From: Desulfobacterales bacterium | GTDB lineage: Bacteria > Desulfobacterota > Desulfobacteria > Desulfobacterales > UBA11574 | Length of the DNA stretch: 15,168 nucleotides | Direction: 5' to 3' | NCBI GenBank assembly: GCA_030145595.1 | Contig: JAQYVG010000051.1 | Location: 1 to 15,168 of the forward strand | In this document: positions 7,593 to 13,955 of the stretch, one piece after another | How positions within the stretch are numbered: the stretch's first letter is position 1 | Layout of the letters: each line of letters begins with the position of its first letter | Notes under the pieces: generated by a model | The model's input: the letters and a program-made list of their open reading frames with translations, nothing else | Database searches by the model: none | Told to the model about the DNA's origin: nothing | Made by a program: the position numbers and the translations under genes

Positions 7593-8348
7593 ATGAAAAG
7601 ATCCTTCCTTACCGTTTTGATCCTCACTCTTTGCCCTGTGCTCCTTATATCTGCAAGGCCGGGAGATACTCCCAAATACCAGAAGGCCAGAAAAAAAATG
7701 GTCGATTATCAGATACGGATGCGCGGCATTTCCAATCAAAAAGTCCTCAGCGCCATGGCTCTAATACCCCGGCATCTTTTTGTACCCGCAGAGCTTATCA
7801 ACCAGGCATACGATGACCACCCTCTTCCTATTGGCCAGGGGCAGACTATTTCCCAGCCCTATATCGTTGCTCTCATGACGGAAAGCCTGCAGCTCAAAGG
7901 GGACGAGCGTGTTTTGGAAATCGGGACCGGTTCCGGTTATCAAGCTGCAATTCTTGCCAAGGTCGCCAAGGAAGTCTACACCATCGAAATCAAGGAAAAA
8001 CTTTTCCAAAAGGCCGATAAATTATTGCAGTCAATGGATTTTAATAACGTTCAAATCCACAATGGCGACGGCTACTTCGGCTGGGCTGAAGCAGCACCCT
8101 TTGACTGCATCATGATCACCGCTGCTGTTGATCACATTCCGCCGCCTCTTCTCAAGCAGCTTAAAGACCGCGGAAGACTTATTCTGCCCCTGGGCAACCC
8201 GTTCTCCTATCAAAACCTTTCCCTTGTCACCAAAAACAAAGACGACTATTCCCTCCGGCAAATCACCGGCGTCCTCTTCGTCCCCATGACCGGCCGCGCC
8301 CTCAGCCCGAAGTCCTTATCAAAAACATCACGGAAAGACTTCCCATGA
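7593..8348 (+). CDS. pcm: exported protein-L-isoaspartate O-methyltransferase
   Basis: A 251-residue Pcm-type methyltransferase that uses S-adenosylmethionine to methylate L-isoaspartyl residues and so starts repair of damaged proteins. The core runs from about residue 28. It has LIPRHLFVP (58-65), the active-site stretch GQGQTISQP (81-89), SAM motif I VLEIGTGSGYQAA (107-119), the acidic residue in YTIEI (129-133) and the late FVPMTG motif (229-234). Before the core is MKRSFLTVLILTLCPVLLISARPG, a good Sec signal peptide without a lipobox, so the enzyme is probably periplasmic. This extension explains why the protein is longer than cytoplasmic Pcm (about 210 residues). The ribosome binding site at 7581 fixes the ATG at 7593. 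The stop codon overlaps the next gene's ATG (ATGA, 8345-8348), so the two are translationally coupled. How SAM would reach a periplasmic enzyme is unclear. Confidence 0.88.
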   Translation: MKRSFLTVLILTLCPVLLISARPGDTPKYQKARKKMVDYQIRMRGISNQKVLSAMALIPRHLFVPAELINQAYDDHPLPIGQGQTISQPYIVALMTESLQLKGDERVLEIGTGSGYQAAILAKVAKEVYTIEIKEKLFQKADKLLQSMDFNNVQIHNGDGYFGWAEAAPFDCIMITAAVDHIPPPLLKQLKDRGRLILPLGNPFSYQNLSLVTKNKDDYSLRQITGVLFVPMTGRALSPKSLSKTSRKDFP

Positions 8349-10738
8349 TATTTATAGCTGTTTTCCTGCTTTCACTTTCCGCGCTTACTTTTGAAGTGCT
8401 CCTTACGAGGGTTTTCTCTATTGCACAATGGAACCATCTTTCCTTTATGGTCATCAGTATTGCCCTCTTTGGATTTGCAGCCAGCGGCACTTTTCTGAAC
8501 ATCCTGAACACACGTCAAAAAGACTGGAGCGAAAGATTTGCCACTGTAGATTGGATAAAAGCCGTTATTATACTCTATTGTGTCAGTGCAATCGCTGCTT
8601 TTATCGTTCTGAATCAAATTCCACTCGATTACTTCAGGCTGCCCTTGGAGCCGGTTCAGACGCTTTACCTGCTGATCGCCTACCTTCTTTTGGCGCTGCC
8701 GTTCTTTTTCACCGGACTGATTGTCTCGGTTGCTTATGCTTATATACCGGAAAAAACCGGTCTTGTTTACTGCGCTTCCATGGCCGGTTCGGCCTGTGGA
8801 GCGATTCTTCCGATTGCACTTCTTCCCTTGTTCGGCGAAGGCAGGCTTATCATCTTTACGGCCCTCATCCCTTTGATAATTGTGCTTTGGACAGAACCTG
8901 AACCTGCCGCAAAACATATTGTAACTGCAAGCATCTTTCGCAAGAAACGATTCGTTATGCAGGCATCCGGTCTTGGAATTTTTCTGATTGCCGGTCTGAT
9001 CGTTCTATCCGCCGGCAGCCTGATCCAAGTAAAACCTTCGCCGTACAAAGCCCTCAGCCAAATGCTCCAGTTCCCCGACACCCGGATAACCGCAACCACT
9101 GCCGGCATAAGGGGCAGAATCGACAGCGTTAAAAGCCCCTATATCCGCTTCGCACCGGGATTGAGCCTTAAATATACCCATACGCTCCCCGGCCAGTGGG
9201 TGAGTTTAAAAGACGGGGACGATCCTTTTGTTTTTTATAATCTGCTGCATCCGGCACAGGAACGATTTGCCAATTTCACACTCCCCTACGCAGGATATCT
9301 GCTGGCCCCCGATCCCGAAAATATTCTCCTCATCCAGCACGGCGGCGGAGGCCTGAGTATTCCCTGCGCCATGGCCGCCGGCGCCGCAGAAATCACCATC
9401 GTTCAAGAGCATCCTCAAATTGCCCGCCTGGTTCGAGACCACTACAAGGTTTCCGTAGTAAACCAACACCCCCGCACCTTTCTGGCCCGATCAGATAAAC
9501 ACTTTAGGATCATCCACGTGGAAAACTGGGGAACCTCCCTTCCCGGTTCAGCCGCCCTTGCTCAAGAATACCTGTTTACCATCGAATCGTTCACACAATA
9601 CCTGAAGCATTTGAAAGAAGACGGAATTCTTATCATCGCGCGCAAACTACTTCTTCCACCGGCAGATTCAATCCGTATGTGGGCGGCAGCATATGAAAGT
9701 CTCAGATCTATCGGAATCGAGAAGCCTGCGCACCACATCGCTATGCTGCGGAACTGGAGTACCTTTACCCTGATTGTTTCGGTCCATCCTCTGTCCGATA
9801 ATAAAGTGCTTAAAGAGTTTGCCCGGAATCGTAATTTTGACCTGGTTCACCTTCAAGGCCTTGCCCGCAGCGAGGCCAACCGATTCAATATATTTGAGGA
9901 GCCTTTTCATTTTCTTGAAATCAAACGTCTGGCTGAAGCCTACCGCCTGGGAACCGCAAAAGACTACTTTAAAACATATCCTTTGGACGTCGCTCCTCAG
10001 ACCGACAACCGTCCTTTTCCCGGCAGATTTCTCAAATGGCTCCAATTAAAAGCGCTTTACAAAATTACAGGGAGCAGATTTTATTCTCTCTTTATGTCCG
10101 GTGAAATCGTCGTTGCCGTTGTCTTTGTCGAAGCATTGGTGGTTGCGGCCCTCCTGCTGGTGCTTCCGCTGACTGCAATTGGCAAAGGAAGCCCCAAGCC
10201 TTCCTTTGCCAATTGCCTTTACTTTTTGGCAGTCGGCGCAGGCTTCATGTTTGTCGAACTCTTCTTTATCAAAAAATATATCTTTATTTTCGGTGATCCG
10301 GTGGTCAGTTTTACGGTGGTGCTCGCCGGGGTTCTGGCTTCTTCCGGCTTGGGAGGATACTGGTCCCAGAGAATCGATCCACGGAGCCTGCGGTTAACCC
10401 TGACGGCCTTAATCGCCGTGCTGGCCCTTGTTTTTTTCGGCCTTGATCTGCTTATCCAGCACATAATCAGGCTTTCTATGATCATGCGCTACTTGATTGC
10501 AATCCTGCTGCTGGTCCCGGCGGGCCTTTTGGCGGGCCTGCCATTCCCTCTGGGTATGCGGTATCTGTTAAAAAGTCCGGGCGAGCGCGCCTATGCCTGG
10601 GCGGCTAATGGCTGCGCTTCGGTTTTGGCATCAATTGCCGCCGCCCAAATCGCGCTCAGTCTGGGTATCCCCACAATTATAGCCTGCGGGATTGCGGCAT
10701 ATATGCTGGCGTTTATCAGTGCAAAAATGGAACCTTAA
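8345..10738 (+). CDS. polytopic membrane protein with a spermidine-synthase-like domain
   Basis: A 797-residue membrane protein. Residues 1-228 contain about six membrane helices, opening with LSALTFEVLLTRVFS, typical of the spermidine-synthase-like transporter-fold family. Residues about 240-565 form a soluble Rossmann-like region with a Gly-rich loop HGGGGLSI (332-339), Glu355 in VQEHP at the strand-2 acidic position, and TDNRPFPGRF (553-562). Residues 586-793 hold about five more helices, including the family hallmark FGDPVVSFTVVLAGVLASSGLGG (649-671, shown as key residues Gly-Asp-Pro and Ser-Gly-Leu-Gly-Gly). The catalytic Asp pair of true spermidine synthases is not seen; the equivalent strand reads IIHVENWG (389-396). 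The protein may bind SAM or a related ligand without making spermidine. It starts inside the pcm stop codon, implying a shared function in or near the periplasm. Confidence 0.78.
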   Translation: MIFIAVFLLSLSALTFEVLLTRVFSIAQWNHLSFMVISIALFGFAASGTFLNILNTRQKDWSERFATVDWIKAVIILYCVSAIAAFIVLNQIPLDYFRLPLEPVQTLYLLIAYLLLALPFFFTGLIVSVAYAYIPEKTGLVYCASMAGSACGAILPIALLPLFGEGRLIIFTALIPLIIVLWTEPEPAAKHIVTASIFRKKRFVMQASGLGIFLIAGLIVLSAGSLIQVKPSPYKALSQMLQFPDTRITATTAGIRGRIDSVKSPYIRFAPGLSLKYTHTLPGQWVSLKDGDDPFVFYNLLHPAQERFANFTLPYAGYLLAPDPENILLIQHGGGGLSIPCAMAAGAAEITIVQEHPQIARLVRDHYKVSVVNQHPRTFLARSDKHFRIIHVENWGTSLPGSAALAQEYLFTIESFTQYLKHLKEDGILIIARKLLLPPADSIRMWAAAYESLRSIGIEKPAHHIAMLRNWSTFTLIVSVHPLSDNKVLKEFARNRNFDLVHLQGLARSEANRFNIFEEPFHFLEIKRLAEAYRLGTAKDYFKTYPLDVAPQTDNRPFPGRFLKWLQLKALYKITGSRFYSLFMSGEIVVAVVFVEALVVAALLLVLPLTAIGKGSPKPSFANCLYFLAVGAGFMFVELFFIKKYIFIFGDPVVSFTVVLAGVLASSGLGGYWSQRIDPRSLRLTLTALIAVLALVFFGLDLLIQHIIRLSMIMRYLIAILLLVPAGLLAGLPFPLGMRYLLKSPGERAYAWAANGCASVLASIAAAQIALSLGIPTIIACGIAAYMLAFISAKMEP

Positions 10739-10840
10739 AAGCAAAGCTGATATTGATGGACAAAAATACAAAGATTTGTTAGAGTCGTCTTGGATCTTTC
10801 TTCAAATATGCGGGTAGTTGTTGACTCGGTCAAAAACAAA

Positions 10841-10846
10841 AGGGGA
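10841..10846 (+). promoter_or_regulatory. ribosome binding site deciding the start of the zinc-ribbon gene
   Basis: AGGGGA lies six bases before ATG at 10853. It makes this start much better than the upstream in-frame TTG at 10790, which has no such site. Confidence 0.7.
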
Positions 10847-10852
10847 ACACAT

Positions 10853-11284
10853 ATGAGTGATATCGATTTGCAAGCAGGCAAAATAAACCATGAAAGTGAA
10901 TGGCTTGCTGTTGAGGATCTGAAAAGCAAAATACAGGCAAAAATGGATGCCGGAGATATGAAATTCTCAAATCTTGCCACGGCCCTGGAAGAGCTCAATG
11001 CTGCCCTGGAAAATTCACATACAATTGAAACCAAGATCGTTATCCCCACGGCTGATTATGAAAAGCTTAAAGCGCTGGGAGGAGAGGATGATGACTTAAC
11101 CTGTGTGCACAAAGCGGTTATGGAGTTCATTAAAGGCGGCCTCTCATCAGTACCTGAGGGAAAGAAGAAATCAATCAAATGTGCCAGATGTAAAGCACCT
11201 ATTGAAATATCCGTTGATGATATGCCGGCAGAGATCGAGTGCCCTGAATGCGGTACGGTCGGCCGTTTAAAAACCTCAAAATAA
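10853..11284 (+). CDS. small hypothetical protein with C-terminal zinc ribbon
   Basis: A 143-residue protein I cannot place in a named family. The N-terminal 95 residues are rich in charged helix formers, including a probable amphipathic helix at 18-55 (VEDLKSKIQAKMD... ALEELNAALE). The C-terminal end has two CxxC knuckles, Cys110/Cys113 (IKCARCKAPIEI) and Cys130/Cys133 (IECPECGTVGRL), 16 residues apart, a classic zinc ribbon. Such a layout suits a nucleic-acid or protein-binding adaptor. No membrane segment or signal peptide is seen. It follows the membrane-protein gene by 114 bases and precedes the J-domain gene by 131 bases on the same strand, so it may be in the same transcription unit, but the gaps are wide enough for its own promoter. 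Confidence 0.72.
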   Translation: MSDIDLQAGKINHESEWLAVEDLKSKIQAKMDAGDMKFSNLATALEELNAALENSHTIETKIVIPTADYEKLKALGGEDDDLTCVHKAVMEFIKGGLSSVPEGKKKSIKCARCKAPIEISVDDMPAEIECPECGTVGRLKTSK

Positions 11285-11415
11285 GAGCTAAGTGCTTCAC
11301 CAGTATTACCTTCCAGGGTAACCCGGACATTCCAGCCGAGTTTTTATAACCGTCAAGACGCAAGCTATGCAGCTTCGTAATTGTTAAAAGATCCGGACTC
11401 GGATTAAAACCGCCT

Positions 11416-11844
11416 ATGATTAAATATTTGTTATCATTTCTGGCGCTGCTTTATGCCTTGTTTCCATATGATATCATCCCGGATTTTGCCATTGGTTGGG
11501 GCTGGATCGATGACCTGATTGTTGTGTGGCTCTTGTGGCGGTTCTTCAATGCCTGGCAAAAAAAGCAATCCGGCTACCGTAATTATTACAACCGGCAGTT
11601 TTCAGAAAAAGAAAAAGCCGGCGCGGATTCACAGCCGGATGAATCGCGCGGGCCCCAAGACCCCTATATCGTCCTGCAAGTGGCAAGAGATGCTTCCCCT
11701 GACGAGATAAAGCAGGCCTACCGTGACCTCGCCAACAAATACCATCCTGATAAGATTCAACATTTAGGTGAAGAATTTCGCAAACTGGCGGAAAAACGCT
11801 TTAAGGAAATCGAAGAGGCCTATCGGCAGGTAATGCCAAAATAG
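11416..11844 (+). CDS. membrane-anchored DUF1232 - J-domain fusion protein
   Basis: A 142-residue protein. The N-terminal 45 residues match the DUF1232 pattern: a hydrophobic helix, then LFPYDIIPDFAIGWGWIDD (15-33) and another hydrophobic helix. A charged linker (46-80) leads to a J domain at 83-142 with PYIVLQVARDASPDEIKQAY and the HPD tripeptide (110-112) needed to stimulate the DnaK ATPase. It lacks the Gly/Phe region, zinc centre and C-terminal substrate domain of DnaJ, so it is a class-C-like co-chaperone. It would recruit DnaK to the cytoplasmic face of the inner membrane. The client is unknown. The ribosome binding site before 11416 is weak (GGA about 13 bases upstream), but the start fits both domains. 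Confidence 0.8.
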   Translation: MIKYLLSFLALLYALFPYDIIPDFAIGWGWIDDLIVVWLLWRFFNAWQKKQSGYRNYYNRQFSEKEKAGADSQPDESRGPQDPYIVLQVARDASPDEIKQAYRDLANKYHPDKIQHLGEEFRKLAEKRFKEIEEAYRQVMPK

Positions 11845-11896
11845 CTCTTGAAACGAATTTATCACGAAGAATCTGTGATGTAATAAAAAGGGTTAC

Positions 11897-11966
11897 GGGT
11901 TACGAGTTGCACGTTACGGGTTATATTCTTAAGAAATCTTAACCCGCAACCCGCAACTCGTAACGC
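11897..11966. terminator. heptad-built palindrome, candidate bidirectional terminator
   Basis: The left arm 11897-11923 pairs with the right arm 11940-11966 at 23 of 27 positions, including 12 consecutive pairs over GTTACGAGTTGC. Both arms are made of GGTTACG-like heptads, and one more heptad precedes the left arm. The loop contains the 10-bp palindrome TTCTTAAGAA (11926-11935). It sits between the convergent J-domain and acyl-CoA ligase genes. Read on the minus strand, the stem is followed by CCCTTTTTATT; on the plus strand it is followed by GGGGTTTTATAATTTTT. It is also clearly a repeat element. Confidence 0.55.
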
Positions 11967-12022
11967 GCAGCGGGGTTTTATAATTTTTCAGGTAGTTTTA
12001 ATTTGTAGACATTCTAGAAAGT

Positions 12023-13549
12023 TTAATCCTGGCTGCCACCATACAGCTCTTTGATCTTGGCCCGGTCCGGGGTGCCGTCGTCAAGCAGAGGAAAGTCTGT
12101 TGCAAACTCGACGTACTGAGGTTTTTTGAAGCGGGCGATGCGCTCACCGACAAAATCGATCAGTTCTTTAGGTTCCAGGTTTTGTCCGACTTTTAAGCGG
12201 CAGACAGCCTTGATGCCCTCTTTCCACTTGGGATCGGGGACGCCGAAGACCACCGTCTGTTCAACCGCCGGGTGCTGCAGTATCACCTTTTCCACCTCTG
12301 CCGGATAAACATTTTCACCGCCCGGCTTGATAAGTTCTTTCTCCGGCTTGCGGCCTGCATACCACAGGAATCCGTCCTCATCAAAACGTCCCAGATCCCC
12401 GGTATGGTGCCGGCCCTCCCGGAAAGTGTCGGCATTATCTTCAGGAAGGTTCCAGTACCCTTTAAAAACCATGGGCCCTTTGACGGTAATTTCTCCGGTC
12501 TGCCCGGGTGCTGCCGGATGGTCGTAATCATCCACAAGTTGCACGTGTCCCAAGGGGATCATCTTGCCGGCGCTGCCCGGCCGATCATTGTAAAGTCCCA
12601 CCGTGGCCAAGCCGGAAGTCTCCGTCTGCCCGTACAAACAGTAAAAAGTGCCGCCGGTCATTTGCTGATACTTTTCGATGGTTTCAGGGGCTTCCAGTCC
12701 GATCACGGCCTTGAGGGTCTCGATCGCTAGGCCTGATTTCTCATGCTGCTCCAGAATGGAACCCAGGATCGGAGAAAAATCGAACATGATTGTCACTTTT
12801 TTTCCTTGGATCAATTCAACGGCCTTTTTGGCGTCAAATTTGCTCATATTGACATTCATAGCACCGGCATGGAAACTGCCTAAAGCCATCATCAGGCCGC
12901 CCACATGGAACAAGGGCAGCAGATTGAGATGGACATCTGCGTCAGTCAGGTTCAGACAGTGATGTAATTGCATATTGGCGCACAGCAGGTTGCCGTGGCT
13001 CAACAGGGCCCCCCGGGGTTTTCCGGCCACAGCCGCTGTATGAATGATGACAAAACCGTCGTCATTACCGACATCGGCCAATACGAAATCACCCGCATTG
13101 TCCATCAATGATTCAAAATCAAGGAAACCGCCCCTTGCGGGTCCCAGGTTAAAGTAGTTGTTCACCGAGGAGAGTTTGTCTTGACAGTCTTTGATCAGTT
13201 CCTGGAATTCTTGATCGGCAAATACGGCCACAGGTCCACAATCTTTAAGATTGTAACCGACTTCCTCGGCAGAGAGTCTCCAGTTGATGGGCAGCATGAT
13301 GGCTCCAACGGCCGCTGCCGCTCCATAAAGGAGAAAATATTCAAGGCTGTTTTTCCCCAAAACCCCGATGCGATCGCCCTGGTGGATGCCGGCTTGCTGC
13401 AGGCCGCCGGCCAGACGATCGACCTTTTCCTTATACCGGGCAAATGTTAACGTACTGTTGTCGTCAGCCTCGAACCAGGCTGGTTTGTTGCTGAAACTGA
13501 CCGCATTGCGCTGGATCAAATCATATATGGTGAAATCATAAAGTCCCAT
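12023..13549 (-). CDS. AMP-forming acyl-CoA ligase, divergent A3 and A10 motifs
   Basis: A 508-residue member of the class I adenylate-forming superfamily (acyl- or aryl-CoA ligases), probably activating a carboxylic acid with ATP and CoA. Recognised motifs are A5 LYGQTE (305-310), the A7 aspartate in HHTGDLG (Asp385), the hinge AGRKPEKELIKPGGENVYPAEVE region (398-420, key Arg400, Lys401, Gly410, Glu412) and IARFKKPQYVEF. Two sites are unusual. The A3 phosphate loop reads HTAAVAGKPRGALLSHG (170-186), lacking the usual Ser/Thr run. The A10 position reads DDGTPDRAKIK (490-500) with Thr493 where the catalytic lysine is expected. I chose ATG 13549 because GGGG lies seven bases upstream; the ATG at 13576 would lie inside the repeat element. 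The order with a Liv-type ATPase suggests uptake and activation of a carboxylate. The substrate is not predictable. Confidence 0.85.
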   Translation of the reverse strand: MGLYDFTIYDLIQRNAVSFSNKPAWFEADDNSTLTFARYKEKVDRLAGGLQQAGIHQGDRIGVLGKNSLEYFLLYGAAAAVGAIMLPINWRLSAEEVGYNLKDCGPVAVFADQEFQELIKDCQDKLSSVNNYFNLGPARGGFLDFESLMDNAGDFVLADVGNDDGFVIIHTAAVAGKPRGALLSHGNLLCANMQLHHCLNLTDADVHLNLLPLFHVGGLMMALGSFHAGAMNVNMSKFDAKKAVELIQGKKVTIMFDFSPILGSILEQHEKSGLAIETLKAVIGLEAPETIEKYQQMTGGTFYCLYGQTETSGLATVGLYNDRPGSAGKMIPLGHVQLVDDYDHPAAPGQTGEITVKGPMVFKGYWNLPEDNADTFREGRHHTGDLGRFDEDGFLWYAGRKPEKELIKPGGENVYPAEVEKVILQHPAVEQTVVFGVPDPKWKEGIKAVCRLKVGQNLEPKELIDFVGERIARFKKPQYVEFATDFPLLDDGTPDRAKIKELYGGSQD

Positions 13550-13556
13550 ATCTGTA

Positions 13557-13560
13557 CCCC
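13557..13560 (-). promoter_or_regulatory. ribosome binding site deciding the acyl-CoA ligase start
   Basis: GGGG on the minus strand, seven bases before ATG at 13549. It favours this start over the ATG at 13576, whose upstream DNA is the terminal repeat of element copy B. Confidence 0.5.
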
Positions 13561-13569
13561 AAAAAATAT

Positions 13570-13793
13570 TTGCCACGAAGGCACCCTGGTTAAATAGCTT
13601 TCAGATTTAACTGGGCAGGCAAAGACACAAGTCGACTTCGCCAGCCGACTCCGGCATAGTAACAACGGCTACGACGGCTGAAAGGCATAAATGTCAGTGA
13701 TCAGTTATCGGTTATCAGTAACCAGTTTTCCCTTACTGATCACTTCTCACTGATGACTGCTCACTTGTGACGGCCTTGGTGTCTTAGTGGCAA
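13570..13793. repeat. MITE-like palindromic element, copy B, with terminal inverted repeats
   Basis: The ends TTGCCACGAAGGCACC (13570-13585) and GGTGTCTTAGTGGCAA (13778-13793) are inverted repeats matching at 14 of 16 positions. Inside, the arm 13696-13725 pairs with 13736-13765 at 22 of 30 positions around a ten-base loop. The segment 13723-13786 matches copy A at 62 of 64 positions. The left half is longer than in copy A and contains extra hairpin sequences. There is no coding capacity. Confidence 0.82.
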
Positions 13794-13843
13794 TTAAAAT
13801 AGTTTTACCACAATGAACAAAAAATTCTCCATTAAGTAACCAA

Positions 13844-13897
13844 CCGGCCAACATGTTCCGGGGTAACGTAGATTCATAACCCGGAACATGTGGTCGG
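13844..13897. repeat. GC-rich imperfect hairpin
   Basis: The left arm starts CCGGCCAACATGTTCCGGGG and the right arm carries CCCGGAACATGTGGTCGG. Twelve consecutive positions (ACATGTTCCGGG) pair perfectly around a short loop near 13868-13876. It could be a repeat, an operator or an RNA structure; no T-tract follows on either strand. Confidence 0.6.
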
Positions 13898-13930
13898 CGG
13901 CTCTTAAATGTTTACATCTAGTTCAGTTAT

Positions 13931-13955
13931 AATAAAATCGTTTAACGATTTTATT
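13931..13955 (-). terminator. AT-rich perfect hairpin after the lipoprotein gene
   Basis: AATAAAATCGTT and AACGATTTTATT form a 12-bp perfect stem with one central base. It begins at the last base of the lipoprotein stop codon on the minus strand. The stem is long but poor in G+C, so it may be a weak intrinsic terminator or an mRNA-protecting 3' structure. Confidence 0.5.

Larger units (their letters stand above)
13550..13954. other. 405-base repeat-filled intergenic region
   Basis: The gap between the lipoprotein and acyl-CoA ligase genes, both on the minus strand. It holds the palindromic element copy B (13570-13793) with smaller inserts, a relative of the 23-bp repeat near 13801, a GC-rich hairpin (13844-13897) and an AT-rich terminator-like hairpin (13931-13955). 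I see no open reading frame of interest here. Confidence 0.75.

Noticed and set aside
7460..7816. Plus-strand frame running from the repeat into pcm
   Set aside because: It starts inside the repeat element and overlaps pcm in another frame; no domain is visible.
8372..8917. Minus-strand open frame of 181 codons
   Set aside because: Antisense to the membrane helices of the spermidine-synthase-like protein; its charged composition is the complement of hydrophobic codons.
10790..10852. Upstream extension of the zinc-ribbon protein from a TTG
   Set aside because: No ribosome binding site, rare start codon, and AGGGGA supports ATG 10853.
11285..11415. Possible cyclic-di-GMP or other riboswitch before the J-domain gene (GACGCAAGC stretch)
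   Set aside because: The resemblance is limited to a few bases; the paired helices and conserved core of known riboswitches could not be traced.
13550..13576. Nine-residue N-terminal extension of the acyl-CoA ligase
   Set aside because: The extension is encoded by bases of the repeat element's end; the internal ATG has a GGGG site at good distance.
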